Positions 1 through 9,177 of a DNA stretch of 36,846 bases are shown here, one piece after another. Source of the DNA: a virus. The notes beneath the pieces were generated by a model, which was not told the origin of the DNA, did not search any database, and saw nothing but the letters and a program-made list of their open reading frames with translations. Where the stretch lies: IMG/VR virus record IMGVR_UViG_3300032524_000088, positions 1-36,846 of that record; one strand, 5' to 3'. The position numbers and the translations under genes were made by a program. Within the stretch, counting starts at the first letter, position 1, and each line of letters opens with the position of its first letter.

Positions 1-2
1 GG

Positions 3-128
3 ATCAAGGCGTCGGTCTGGGGCGGGCGGGTTCCCTACTCCAAGGCGCGGGAGTTGCGCGGCAAGTTCGCCATCATCTGCTCCGAGCATGAGAAGAAGTA
101 CAAAGTAAAGCTGGGACGGCTGCCATGA
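3..128 (+). CDS. C-terminal fragment of a small phage hypothetical protein
   Basis: The reading frame is open from the window edge to a TGA at 126-128, and its start lies outside the window. The 41 visible residues end in a basic tail (KKYKVKLGRLP). I do not recognise the family. The stop overlaps the start of the next gene in an ATGA junction, which indicates translational coupling in one rightward operon. It could be a chance frame, but the tight junction and the two following small genes make a real gene likely. Confidence 0.55.
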   Translation: MKASVWGGRVPYSKARELRGKFAIICSEHEKKYKVKLGRLP

Positions 129-334
129 TCGAAGACGCTGCTAAAATCAGTAAAGCCATTGCTGTCGCCGTTTCGTATGGGGGGGTCGACGGAGACCACC
201 ATAAGGTATGGGTAATCGACCAAATGGTCCGCGCGTTGTTGACTGAGGCTGAGTACAAAGCCTGTGTCAGCGTGGCTTGTGCTGGTGAGGATGGCCCGCA
301 CACCTACGAATGGAACGAAGGGATAGCACCATGA
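125..334 (+). CDS. Small phage hypothetical protein (EDGP-x-TYEW-x-EGIAP family)
   Basis: This 69-aa protein overlaps both neighbours by ATGA junctions. Its middle (HKVWVIDQMVRALLT) and C-terminus (GEDGPHTYEWNEGIAP) match, from memory, a widespread small early protein of phages of Gram-negative bacteria that is always annotated as hypothetical. It has no signal peptide, membrane segment or catalytic motif. The acidic and aromatic C-terminus is the conserved part. Function is unknown. Its place in a rightward run of tiny coupled genes fits an accessory early or host-takeover role, which is inference only. Confidence 0.7.
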   Translation: MIEDAAKISKAIAVAVSYGGVDGDHHKVWVIDQMVRALLTEAEYKACVSVACAGEDGPHTYEWNEGIAP

Positions 335-483
335 TCGCAATCGCAGGCATCTACGGGACCGTTGCCGGGTTCCTTGGCGGCGTAATGATGACGAACCCCG
401 AAACGATGGTCACTGGCGGCTTGATACTGTCGTTTGGCGCCGGTTTCCCAGCGGTCATCTGGGCGCTTGGTCGATTGCGCTAG
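331..483 (+). CDS. Small hydrophobic membrane protein
   Basis: This 50-aa frame begins at the ATG that overlaps the previous TGA and ends at TAG 481-483. It contains two hydrophobic Gly/Ala-rich stretches (about residues 1-20, IAIAGIYGTVAGFLGGVMM, and 28-46), separated by a short polar turn, and ends with basic residues. It is predicted to be a two-pass inner-membrane peptide. It is the last rightward gene before the converging leftward operon, whose last stop codon it overlaps by 3 bp. Function is unknown; a superinfection-exclusion or lysis-accessory role would fit the size but is not shown. Confidence 0.55.
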   Translation: MIAIAGIYGTVAGFLGGVMMTNPETMVTGGLILSFGAGFPAVIWALGRLR

Positions 484-857
484 AGCGGGTCGCAATCCTG
501 CTCGTAGTACCGCTCGATCAGAAAGTCGATCCGCTTCTGGCGACCCGCATCGTCCAATCTGAACGCGGCCAGCGCCGGCGGTGCCAATGCGGCGATCGGA
601 TTGATCAGCCCAAGGCCGACAGCGAGGGGAACCAGCGCGATCGCGCCAGTTTTGACCGTTCGAGCGACCCGGATGGCAGTCACATCGCCGCCCAAATCGT
701 CGATTTCGGCCAATTTGCCCTCACAAGCCACAGGGAGCCCTCTGGCGTAGCCGACCGGGTCCCCGGCCCCGATCATACCTGACAGCCCCCCGCAGCCAGT
801 TGTCATGGCCAAAACTGCCCCAAGGGCTATCCTCCTGCGTGTGGGACAAAGAAACAT
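480..857 (-). CDS. Predicted secreted lipoprotein, last gene of the late operon
   Basis: The product is 125 aa from the ATG at 857. It opens with RRR and a hydrophobic stretch ending in a lipobox-like segment (LAMTTGC, Cys about residue 22), so it is predicted to be a lipoprotein. A further hydrophobic Ala/Pro/Leu segment lies at about residues 75-100, and the end is acidic and aromatic. A longer frame reaches back to 899, but only the 857 start puts a signal peptide at the N-terminus. It overlaps the preceding gene by about 31 bp and follows the spanins, so an envelope role in lysis or in changing the infected cell's surface is plausible. I do not recognise the family. Confidence 0.6.
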   Translation of the reverse strand: MFLCPTRRRIALGAVLAMTTGCGGLSGMIGAGDPVGYARGLPVACEGKLAEIDDLGGDVTAIRVARTVKTGAIALVPLAVGLGLINPIAALAPPALAAFRLDDAGRQKRIDFLIERYYEQDCDPL

Positions 858-1180
858 GGCTTTGCCACTCCTTCGATGCCAACGGTTCTCAGCCAGCAAT
901 CGCCGCTAGAGCAGTAGTAGCAGGCCCAAAACCCGGACGGATCTGAATGGCTCGCTAACTCGGTTCCCGTGTAGGGCGTTGACATGGGCTTGCCTTGAAG
1001 CATGAACTGCCACCGCTCTCCATCGTCGCTCAACCTGGCCCGGACCATCTTGCAGTCCCGTTCGTCGCAACAAGCCTGGGTTACGGGGTCGCTCATAATC
1101 CAGCCCCACTCGTAGTGGGCTAAAGCTGGCGCCGCCCGCATTGAGAGGGTTAGCAGAAGCAGGACAAGAGCGCCCTTCAT
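827..1180 (-). CDS. Secreted cysteine-rich protein
   Basis: The product is 117 aa from ATG 1180, which overlaps the o-spanin stop as ATGA. A GTG nine bases upstream is possible but less likely. A clear signal peptide (MKGALVLLLLTLSM...APALAH) precedes a periplasmic domain with several Cys, including a vicinal pair (QACCDERDCK), WACYYC, DCW and a C-terminal PCFFVP. The arrangement resembles, from memory, small Cys-rich secreted proteins of alphaproteobacteria and their phages that start His-x-Trp/Tyr-x-x-x-Cys-Cys and end Cys-Phe-x-x-Pro. These are probably disulfide-bonded and of unknown function. It lies immediately after the spanins in the lysis cassette. Confidence 0.7.
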   Translation of the reverse strand: MKGALVLLLLTLSMRAAPALAHYEWGWIMSDPVTQACCDERDCKMVRARLSDDGERWQFMLQGKPMSTPYTGTELASHSDPSGFWACYYCSSGDCWLRTVGIEGVAKPCFFVPHAGG

Positions 1181-1419
1181 CTTGCACACGCCCTAGACTC
1201 GTCCCGCATCACCTTATAGTCCTTCATCCACTCTCGGAGCCGCGCTCCGACCGCCAACGTGGCCAATTCGTCGGCCACCTGGGCCTGCTCGTCTTGGCTG
1301 TACTCGATAACGTGAGGGCAGACGTTCGTCAGAACGACCCTAGAAGGTCCCGTCCCGCAAGAGGCGATCAAGATCATCATCAGTGCGAGGGCGGTTCCTG
1401 ACAGCGCGAATCTGTGCAT
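1177..1419 (-). CDS. o-spanin (Rz1-like outer-membrane lipoprotein)
   Basis: The 80-aa protein starts at ATG 1419 with a signal peptide and a lipobox ending LIASC (Cys about residue 21). A short periplasmic domain follows. Lipidation would anchor it in the outer membrane, where o-spanins pair with the inner-membrane i-spanin to fuse the two membranes at the last step of lysis. The gene begins inside the i-spanin gene in another frame, overlapping it by 80 bp, which is the classical Rz/Rz1 arrangement. Identification rests on the lipobox, size and overlap, not on sequence similarity, which is weak among spanins. Confidence 0.78.
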   Translation of the reverse strand: MHRFALSGTALALMMILIASCGTGPSRVVLTNVCPHVIEYSQDEQAQVADELATLAVGARLREWMKDYKVMRDESRACAR

Positions 1420-1582
1420 CTTTAATCTCCACGGCTTTGCGGGCCATCCCCGCCTCAATCGATGCCTTAGCCGCCTGCTCGCCCTTCCGGTAGATGCCGA
1501 AGACAACGAGCAAGACCGCCACGGCGATCGCTCCATAAATGAACAGCCTGGACTTGGCGGCGCCGAGTAGACCCAGGATCAT
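1340..1582 (-). CDS. i-spanin (Rz-like)
   Basis: The 80-aa protein starts at ATG 1582, overlapping the stop of the muralytic enzyme gene (ATGA). An N-terminal membrane segment (RLFIYGAIAVAVLLVVFGIY, about residues 13-32) is followed by a charged helical, coiled-coil-like periplasmic part ending in a polar tail. This is the usual build of an i-spanin: type II inner-membrane anchor plus coiled coil that contacts the o-spanin. The overlapping downstream lipoprotein supports the call. A longer upstream frame exists but would put the membrane segment in the middle. Confidence 0.78.
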   Translation of the reverse strand: MILGLLGAAKSRLFIYGAIAVAVLLVVFGIYRKGEQAAKASIEAGMARKAVEIKDAQIRAVRNRPRTDDDLDRLLRDGTF

Positions 1583-2241
1583 CGCAGGCCCCGCGCCCTG
1601 TCGTTCAATCGGGCGTAGAGGATGTAGGCCACGCCAAGCAAGACAACCCCGCCGATGGCCCACGCTGGGACCCAGGTGAAGAACCGTTCCGCGACAGGGA
1701 TGACCGTGCTGACTTGATCCGCGTACTGCGCGGCGGTGCCTAGGACCGTACCAGCGGCCGCGACCTGCGCGCCCTGGACCGTCCGGCTTTTCTGTAGCGA
1801 TTTCGACCGCGGCTCGATGCCGGCGAGGACCAAGCCCTTGTCGATCTGGCTCTGGCTGTACGGCTGGATGCCGTTTTCGTGCTTGATGATGGCCTTGACC
1901 AGCGTCGACATGACCTTGTGGTCGTGGACGTCGAGAGTGGTCCCTGGCGCGACCCCCATGATCTGACGCACGTTCGCGGCATAGGAGTCGGTGTCGTTCT
2001 CGCTCGGCGGCGCCCAGCGTTCAATAATCTCCCGCACCGTGTCGATCGGCGAACCATCGGCCGCGCGCCGCTTGTCCTGGTATGTGATCAGAACCCGCGC
2101 CATTGCCCGGATGCCGTAGGCGGGGGAAACAAAACGGAAAAACTCTCCGTCGTCCGGCGGCGTGTCGAGGCCCTGCCACTGGGTGTTGCCCTTGCGTATG
2201 TTTGAAGGATTATGATTCCTGATTCCTCGAGGAAGCATCAT
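1579..2241 (-). CDS. Membrane-anchored muralytic enzyme (structural protein P5/endolysin-like)
   Basis: The N-terminus (RGIRNHNPSNIRKG, then WQGLD, EFFRF, YGIRAMARVL, IIERWAPPSEND, then Y-x-x-x-V) follows the pattern of a phage peptidoglycan-cleaving family usually labelled structural protein P5 or phage lysozyme. The conserved RN-x-NP-x-NIR start and RWAPP-x-EN block are visible. About residues 190-212 form a C-terminal membrane segment (AWAIGGVVLLGVAYILYARL), unlike a simple soluble endolysin. It is followed directly by spanins, so it is the probable cell-wall-degrading enzyme of lysis, although a virion role is possible. A Shine-Dalgarno-like GGAG lies just before the ATGATG start. The giant virion protein upstream has its own transglycosylase for entry, so the two activities probably serve exit and entry respectively. 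Confidence 0.75.
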   Translation of the reverse strand: MMLPRGIRNHNPSNIRKGNTQWQGLDTPPDDGEFFRFVSPAYGIRAMARVLITYQDKRRAADGSPIDTVREIIERWAPPSENDTDSYAANVRQIMGVAPGTTLDVHDHKVMSTLVKAIIKHENGIQPYSQSQIDKGLVLAGIEPRSKSLQKSRTVQGAQVAAAGTVLGTAAQYADQVSTVIPVAERFFTWVPAWAIGGVVLLGVAYILYARLNDRARGLR

Positions 2242-2256
2242 TATGGGCTCCTAACT

Positions 2257-5200
2257 CTATTGAAGGGTTTCGTCACGACTGCGACTCAGCTTTTCTCGTT
2301 TTTTCTCAATGCGAGCGCGTTCCTGCTCTGCCACGCCAGGACTCATAGCATTGCGGGACTCATCCCGATTGATGCGCTTTAATGCATCCGTCAACTCGCG
2401 GTCCTTTTGTTTGTATTCCCACGACCGCATTCTACGCTCGAAATCAACATCTAGCGGCTTGAGTTTGACGCCGACAGAACTCAATCCAGCCTGCGGGACA
2501 GAGTACGGGCGGTCCGAACTATCGCGAACGCCAAGGACCGCGCGCTCGATTTTGTTCCAGTACCACGAACCGGGGATCCATGCGGCCGACGGCATCCAAG
2601 AGCGCCACGCCCAAGCGCCTATGTCTGACAACTGCTCACCCTTGGTGTCGGTCAACGTGTTGAAAATCTCATCGCCTGTGAACGCCTGCTTATTCAGAAA
2701 TAACTCGAACCCCAGCATAATCGGTCCGCCCCATTGTAGCGGCGCAGGCAGGAACGGCATCTGCCCTTGGTTCATGTCGAACATATCCCCGCCGGGTATC
2801 CATCGGCGAATGTCGAGAAAAACTGGGAGCCCATTACGATCCCGCCACGGCATCCGCAGCATTCGCGGAACCATATAGACCCCAGGAATTCCGATCCAAG
2901 TGCTCCCCTTTTCCTCTTCGCGCATTACCCGACGCTCTTCGTCTTCGTCACCCGGCGCCAGCATGTAGGCCATTTCTGCTGCGATCCAACCGAGCAAAGT
3001 GTATTTCGCGATTTTCCAAGGTCTGTGCGCGACGTTTTGCGCGATCAACGGGGCCGCCCGGTAGATGTAGGAAGCAAAAGGCAGAACCGTCCCGCGCGCG
3101 GCGTTCACCCACGGCGCGCGGATGTCGTAATCAATAAACTGGCTGCGCGCGACACGCGCCGCGGTGGCGGCATCGTCACCCATAGCCAGGCGGCGGGTAT
3201 ATGTGGCCATTCGGAAGACTTCATCCTCCATCCGGTATAGATCAAGCGACGCCCTATCGAAGGCGCCGGCCAGCCTCACCGCCCCATTGATAGCCCGCAG
3301 GACGTTGTCAACGAGACTTAACTTTTGCGCCATCCCAGGCTGGCCAACTAAATTCTGGCGCGTGATCTTATCGAGAAGAGGCTTAAGCACCTTCTTACGC
3401 AATTCCTGCGACACGATATCGCCACCGAAAGCGCCATGCGCGACAGCATCTTTGTAGTGCTCGTCTTCCGTGACGTAAGAAACCAGGCCGCGGGCCAAAT
3501 CTTGAAACCGCACATCGGCAAGGTCCATCAGGGCAATATTGGCCATGACGTTGTTCATGTGAACGACAGGGCTGCGGGCGGTTTTGTTCTTCTTCCAAGA
3601 CGTCAGTATCTCGCCCCACAGTCCGGGGTTCGACATCTGATCCATTTCAGAAAGATCGCGCCAGATTTCGGGACGAACGTACATGCCAGAAAGGGCGCCC
3701 CATTTTTTCACGCCGCCGGTTTTGGTGATGGCTGTTTCCGGCACCCGCACCCAATCCGCGCCGCTGGCCAGTTGGTGTTTTAGCTCTCTGCCCTCAACAA
3801 CGACATCGTTGGGGCCAGGCTTTGTAACAGCCCAGTCTCCGTTCTTCGCAATGTCCGAGTACAAGCGTCCGGTCGATAGGTCGCGCGCGAAGTGCATGAA
3901 CGTCTTGGCGATCGCATACCGAGCGTCGACAATCTCGCCCATTTTCTCCCGTTCATCTTTGGTAAAGTCGCGCCAGAGAATGGCGTCCAGCCCCCTAACG
4001 GAGCGAATTTCCCAATCCCCTTGGTCTTGCCAACCTGAAAACCTAACCGGCACCGGCCCCTGGTCCACGGGCCAATACGCCAGCTTTGTGATGCGGTTCG
4101 GGCGCGGGCCTTCCCATACTTCTGTCGGCGGCAAGTCGGCCTGATCGCCTTCGCGGAGCGCCAGCACCTTGATCATCCGACCGACCGCGGCGCCGCGCGT
4201 GACACCTCCCCACCAAGGCGAACTGCGAAGCGTCTTCAACGGAACGACGCGCTCCATGCCGCGACCCTTGAAAGCATCGCCGAGCATCCCTTGCCGGCGC
4301 TTTGTTCGGAAGTCGTCGACCCATTTGATTAGAGGGCCAGCGGGTCCGCGCATGGTCTCCGATTCGTGCCGCAAGTAAGAGCGGTGCAAATACTTACCGC
4401 GGTTACGTTCGTAGGATTCGGCGCTGATAAGGCCGAGGTTTAAGAGTTCCTGACTGTACTCATCAATCGCCAGACGGATGTCGTCGGGCAGGCTTCCCCA
4501 CTGCCCCTCATTGATTTCCTCGCCAGTGAGGATGTCGTACAGGACTTTCGACTCTGCCAGCGTCGTCACGCCTTGAGCGGTCAGTCGCTCTACAATCTCG
4601 ACAGACTGAGCGCCGATGCGCCGTTCGTCCGTTTCGCGCTCCCTGGAACGCTGGATGTATGCGTCAGAAAGGCCGTAACGATCGATCAGTCCGGCGCGTG
4701 CCGTTTCCAAGATATGGGACATAAAGCCGAATCGGCCATCAGGGTCAATTTTGGTCTCGATCAGGGTCTTCTTTATTGCCTCATACATTTTTGTCGTTGG
4801 CGTAAAGTGTCCGTGCTCATCTATCCATGGCGTGAACGGTAGACGGATCGCGCGGTCAAGTGGTTGCCCGGCAGCGAGCCAGCGCATTATCCCGCTCTGT
4901 AGTTTGGCCGGGGGCGTTTTTATCGGCTTGTTTGCATCCGGCGGCTCACTTTCACCGACCGCGAATTTTTCCGTAGCGCCAACAGTATCGCTGTCCCTGG
5001 CAAGGGCCTGTTCGCTCGAGTAACTGGGCACCGGACGGAAAGCCTCGCGCTGGCCGACCTCGCCGCTTTCAAACGCGCGAAGAACATCTTTTAGGTTCTG
5101 GAAGCCACGTCCCCTCAATGCGTTAAACAGGCGTTGGAAGAAATCCTTAACCTTTTGCAAGAGCGGCTTGGTCGCGTTGTCGTACAGCTTTCCAGTGCGA

Positions 5201-8200
5201 CGAAAATCGTCAATCCCGTAGGCGACGGCTTCCTCGAGAACAGCGTCGTATTCAATCCCGGCACGCTCTGCCTGCTCGCGTGATGGAAGCGAGTAGCGGT
5301 CGACCCACTCGGACTCGGCGCGCGCTGTCAAAATTTTCCATTCAGCTTTTGTCCAGAGATTAAGGTTACGCAGCACATGGACCGCTTCATGGCGAACGCT
5401 TGTCTCAGGGTTGCCCCATGCCATTGCGATCGTGACGATATTTTGGCCGCCCGCTGTCTGTCGCGTGACGGCGGCTGCGGGGACCTTCTTGCCCGTCCCG
5501 CCCGATGCAATGGCGGCGGGACCCTCGGCGAACAATCCATCCAACACAAGATCAAGTTTGGCCGCGGGCATAATGCGCCCGGCGGCCTCTCGGACGGCGT
5601 CGGCAATATCGGCGCGAATCTCAGTAACGGGCTTTGAACCAGAAGAAAGTCTGGGCTTGGCTGCCGGGGCATTGTATGCCGCGGCGGGTTCAGTCTCCAA
5701 GTTCCCCTGGCCCACGGCCTCGTCCGTGCCAAACAGGCCCTCGCCCTCAATGCGTTGCTGGTCGCTAGGACCGCGCATCTTGGTTTGCTGACCACGCAAC
5801 CGAGTCGCTTCGGCCGCCTTCTCGCCCCTTAGCCTGGCCAACCGATCCTTGAGCGTTTCTTTTTGTACGGGCGCGATCCCCTCGCCAAGGGTGAAGTTCT
5901 CGCCCTGTTCGGTCTTTTCGGTGACTGGCGCCGCTAGTGGCGGTGGCGGGCTGGCGTCTACCTCTTTTTTATCTCCGACTGCAACTTCACCAGACGTGAC
6001 GCTAGGGCCAAGGCTTCCATCTGCTTTGACAGCGGCAAGGAATTTTGTCCTGACGGCGACAAGAGATCCCCCGGCCTTGAGGGACGCCGCGGCTTCGTTG
6101 AGGGCGTCGGCGATCGGTCCTTTGCGGTTTGCCGATTTGCCGATGATGAGGGCGAGTCGTTCATTTTGCGATAGTCCTTCTCTGTTAGCCTCAGCGTCCA
6201 ACACATTGCCAGCGACCGTCAGCACATCCTCGCCGGTGAGCGCAGTCTGAAATACGCCCTTCATGTTTCGGATCAATTTCAAAGTGCTATCTAGGACCTT
6301 GGCGCGTTCGGCCAGCAATGCGCTGGTAAATGCCTCCGTCCCGAAAAGCGAGTCTTGGGTTTCAACGCTGAACCCGGCATCGCGCACCTGTTCAACGATC
6401 AGGCGAGCTTGCGTCGCATTGTCCGGCGGGCTCTTGGCAAGATATTCCAGAGCCGCAACCTGTTGTGCAGGGTCGGATAACAGCCTGCCAACCTCCACGG
6501 CGTACTGTGGCGGCACGACCTCATTGATTACCATGCCGAAAGCGTCGTCGCCCAGCTTGGCCAGTTCGCGCCCGTCCCGATACGACTTGCGCTGCGGCGG
6601 CACGACCTCGTCGAGAACTACGCTGTTTGTACCGCTGCGAATAACCTTTGCAATATCTAGGGCGCTAGTGCTCTCACCGCCCTCCTGTAGGTTTTTTATC
6701 GCGCCAACTTCACGCGCATATTCAGCAGAAACGCCCTCCGATTCCCGCAAGACAAATGCGCGGATAGGCGCTTCTTGCCCCTCTGCCTGCATCCTCTTGG
6801 CTAGGGCTAGGCGCTGGTGCCCATCTACGATGAATTGTTCGCCAGCGTTATTTTCCCACACGATCGCAACACCGGAAGCGCGCGGGTCGAAACGCTTGAC
6901 GCCTTGAAGCTGGTCCGAAACGCCTTCACTGTCGGTGGCGCTTTTGAACTGAAACCGCTCGGCGTCGGTCTTGATCGTGCTTGGGTCAAGCAGGACCGTG
7001 TCACCGTCCGATTCTGTAGCGGCGGGCGCAGGGGCCGCCACGGGGACCGGCGTTACCTCGGTGGCTTCTGATGTCTGATCCTGTGGTGCCTCGCCAAGAA
7101 TAATGTTTGCGGCTTGCTCGGCGTCCGATGCACCTTCTGAGCCCGCGCCATAGGTGTATGCGTCAGTGATTTCCTCGGTTTCGGCCCCGGTCAACGGTCG
7201 ACCAACTTCCGTGGCGGCGCCCTCGAGGAACTGGCTAAGGCTAGTGCCGCCATCACGCCCAGAGTCCTCCGCTGCGCCAATTATTGCGTCATCAAGCGGG
7301 GTTGCTACCTCTTCGTCACCGAATAGCGACGTGTCATCAACGGGCGGCGCTACGTCAGCGGGCGGCTCAATGTCGTCGCCAAGAAAAGAAGCGTCGCCAC
7401 CGGAAGCCGCAACGGCGCCGCCAAGGGGTGAGGTGCCTTCATTCAGAATATCACTGAGCGGGCTGGCGGCTATATCTTCCGCGCTGCCAAGGCTCAACGA
7501 GTCGATGGGGTTTTTTTGGACACGCCCGCCCCCACCGAAATCGTTAGCGGACCTTCTTCCGCCTATCGCAGTCGCGACAAAGCTGAACAATGCTCCCACT
7601 GTGAAGCCGACCTTGGCGCCCTCTTCGGCGCCCTCAAATACTTTCCGGTCTTCGTCATAACCGACGATTTCCGACGCCACGAGATTGTCGGCAACGGCCT
7701 GAAAAACCTCTTGGATTAACTCTTCGCCACCTCCGATTAAGGTCGCTATTCCCAGCTTCTTCATACCCTGCCGCGTAAACAGACGGCGAACGGCTCCACC
7801 AGTGCCGCGGTCAAGCCTTCCCAGCACCGCTGCTATTGGCGCCGCCTCCGATGTTCCGATTAACGCGCCCAAACCGGCGGCTGTTTCGGCATCCTCGAAT
7901 GAAGCGCCGTTTCTAAGCGCGTCCTCAAATTGATTGGTAGCGCCGGTTGACGCGCCGCTTGCCGCGACTGTCGCAGCCGCCGGCATCCCCAGCACCCGGC
8001 CAACAACGCCTGTCGCTAGAAAGCCAGCAGTAGACCCCAGACCTTCGGGGAATTGTTGCAGCCAGAAATCGCCTTTATATCTCGGGTTCGGCGGCAACTC
8101 TCTTCGGACATAATCCTGTAATGCCTGCCCGGCCTCGTAAAGCGGGTGTTCCCTGGCATCCCGTCGTGCCGGACCAAGACGTTCGCGTATGCGGGCTCTG

Positions 8201-9177
8201 CTTTCGTCGTCACCCCTCTGGTAACTCTTCAAAGTCGAAAAGTAGATGAACGGAATGTCTGCATCGCTTAGAGACAGTTCCTCGCCTGCGTCGACGCGAT
8301 CAAGGGCCGATCGGACCCTGCTCTCGCCAGATGTTATTCCGATCGCAAGAGACTTGGGGACACCAGCAACGACTGCGGTCGTTCCTTGGATAACAGACCT
8401 GCCGAAGCTACTTCGGGCCTCTTCGGCGTCGTTGACGAACTCGTCAAATTTCGAGACTGTCGGGTCAGGCGGCAGGGCAGCGACTGCCTGACCATCGCCA
8501 AGGTCGACAGTCTTCGACAGTTTGCGGAGATAGTTTTGCGTTTCATCCGGCAGCTTCGATACGTCGCCGCCGTCATCAAGCCACTTGTCAGTATTACCCG
8601 GTCCCCAGTTGTAGGCGATTACAGCGTTGCGCTTGCTGCCTTCGTATTTGAGCAGCATCGCGTTGAGGTATTCGGTTCCAAACCGGACATTGTCTTTCGC
8701 ATCGAACGGGTCTTCAAGTTTAGGGATGCCGTAACCAGGGTCCTTGGCGGTCGAGTCCATGACCTGCATGAGGCCCTTCGCGCCGGATCTCGGGTTTACA
8801 GCATTAGGATTGCCACCGCTCTCAATCTCGATAATGCCGTCGATCATAATCTGAGAGGCGACAAACGGGTCATTGCGCCGCCCGCGCGCGGTTGGCGCGA
8901 CCCCGTCGACCAAATCAGGTTGCTCGGGATAGACCTCGGGAACCCTGTTCGGCATCAAGCCAATCTGTGGCTCAGGCTTCCTAGCCACCGGCGCCTCATC
9001 GGGCGCGACATTTACAGGCGGCGGATCTGCGGCTGGCGGACTTACGACCGGCGGCGTTTCCTCTGGGACCACTTCAAGGCGTGGTGCGGCAGGCTCGGGA
9101 GCCTCGTAGTCACGTTCCCACGGTGCCGCCTCGCTGGTTTCCTCTTCGCGGTATACTCGTTCCCACGGCTTCGCCAC
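2257..9177 (-). CDS. Giant internal virion protein: lytic transglycosylase, ParB-like, HEAVH and LPD38-type regions
   Basis: The protein has 2306 aa and starts at GTG 9177, inside the previous stop. The N-terminus has two PWER-x-Y repeats and a Pro/Glu-rich tail. Residues about 106-200 form a soluble lytic transglycosylase domain with ESGGNP (catalytic Glu about E119), GLMQVM and YNWGPGN. Hydrophobic stretches occur at about 380-545. About 727-845 resembles ParB-like domains (VDGHQRLALAKR). A HEAVH motif at about 1263 plus a later Glu-rich EEAVAYG suggests a zincin-like fold. The last third (SPVVHMNNVMANIALMD, then FIDYDIRAPWVNAARG) resembles the large polyvalent protein domain LPD38. Such proteins are packaged in podovirus heads and ejected to open the cell wall and help DNA entry. 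The ParB and peptidase assignments are weaker than the transglycosylase one. No frameshift is seen. Confidence 0.88.
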   Translation of the reverse strand: MAKPWERVYREEETSEAAPWERDYEAPEPAAPRLEVVPEETPPVVSPPAADPPPVNVAPDEAPVARKPEPQIGLMPNRVPEVYPEQPDLVDGVAPTARGRRNDPFVASQIMIDGIIEIESGGNPNAVNPRSGAKGLMQVMDSTAKDPGYGIPKLEDPFDAKDNVRFGTEYLNAMLLKYEGSKRNAVIAYNWGPGNTDKWLDDGGDVSKLPDETQNYLRKLSKTVDLGDGQAVAALPPDPTVSKFDEFVNDAEEARSSFGRSVIQGTTAVVAGVPKSLAIGITSGESRVRSALDRVDAGEELSLSDADIPFIYFSTLKSYQRGDDESRARIRERLGPARRDAREHPLYEAGQALQDYVRRELPPNPRYKGDFWLQQFPEGLGSTAGFLATGVVGRVLGMPAAATVAASGASTGATNQFEDALRNGASFEDAETAAGLGALIGTSEAAPIAAVLGRLDRGTGGAVRRLFTRQGMKKLGIATLIGGGEELIQEVFQAVADNLVASEIVGYDEDRKVFEGAEEGAKVGFTVGALFSFVATAIGGRRSANDFGGGGRVQKNPIDSLSLGSAEDIAASPLSDILNEGTSPLGGAVAASGGDASFLGDDIEPPADVAPPVDDTSLFGDEEVATPLDDAIIGAAEDSGRDGGTSLSQFLEGAATEVGRPLTGAETEEITDAYTYGAGSEGASDAEQAANIILGEAPQDQTSEATEVTPVPVAAPAPAATESDGDTVLLDPSTIKTDAERFQFKSATDSEGVSDQLQGVKRFDPRASGVAIVWENNAGEQFIVDGHQRLALAKRMQAEGQEAPIRAFVLRESEGVSAEYAREVGAIKNLQEGGESTSALDIAKVIRSGTNSVVLDEVVPPQRKSYRDGRELAKLGDDAFGMVINEVVPPQYAVEVGRLLSDPAQQVAALEYLAKSPPDNATQARLIVEQVRDAGFSVETQDSLFGTEAFTSALLAERAKVLDSTLKLIRNMKGVFQTALTGEDVLTVAGNVLDAEANREGLSQNERLALIIGKSANRKGPIADALNEAAASLKAGGSLVAVRTKFLAAVKADGSLGPSVTSGEVAVGDKKEVDASPPPPLAAPVTEKTEQGENFTLGEGIAPVQKETLKDRLARLRGEKAAEATRLRGQQTKMRGPSDQQRIEGEGLFGTDEAVGQGNLETEPAAAYNAPAAKPRLSSGSKPVTEIRADIADAVREAAGRIMPAAKLDLVLDGLFAEGPAAIASGGTGKKVPAAAVTRQTAGGQNIVTIAMAWGNPETSVRHEAVHVLRNLNLWTKAEWKILTARAESEWVDRYSLPSREQAERAGIEYDAVLEEAVAYGIDDFRRTGKLYDNATKPLLQKVKDFFQRLFNALRGRGFQNLKDVLRAFESGEVGQREAFRPVPSYSSEQALARDSDTVGATEKFAVGESEPPDANKPIKTPPAKLQSGIMRWLAAGQPLDRAIRLPFTPWIDEHGHFTPTTKMYEAIKKTLIETKIDPDGRFGFMSHILETARAGLIDRYGLSDAYIQRSRERETDERRIGAQSVEIVERLTAQGVTTLAESKVLYDILTGEEINEGQWGSLPDDIRLAIDEYSQELLNLGLISAESYERNRGKYLHRSYLRHESETMRGPAGPLIKWVDDFRTKRRQGMLGDAFKGRGMERVVPLKTLRSSPWWGGVTRGAAVGRMIKVLALREGDQADLPPTEVWEGPRPNRITKLAYWPVDQGPVPVRFSGWQDQGDWEIRSVRGLDAILWRDFTKDEREKMGEIVDARYAIAKTFMHFARDLSTGRLYSDIAKNGDWAVTKPGPNDVVVEGRELKHQLASGADWVRVPETAITKTGGVKKWGALSGMYVRPEIWRDLSEMDQMSNPGLWGEILTSWKKNKTARSPVVHMNNVMANIALMDLADVRFQDLARGLVSYVTEDEHYKDAVAHGAFGGDIVSQELRKKVLKPLLDKITRQNLVGQPGMAQKLSLVDNVLRAINGAVRLAGAFDRASLDLYRMEDEVFRMATYTRRLAMGDDAATAARVARSQFIDYDIRAPWVNAARGTVLPFASYIYRAAPLIAQNVAHRPWKIAKYTLLGWIAAEMAYMLAPGDEDEERRVMREEEKGSTWIGIPGVYMVPRMLRMPWRDRNGLPVFLDIRRWIPGGDMFDMNQGQMPFLPAPLQWGGPIMLGFELFLNKQAFTGDEIFNTLTDTKGEQLSDIGAWAWRSWMPSAAWIPGSWYWNKIERAVLGVRDSSDRPYSVPQAGLSSVGVKLKPLDVDFERRMRSWEYKQKDRELTDALKRINRDESRNAMSPGVAEQERARIEKKREKLSRSRDETLQ

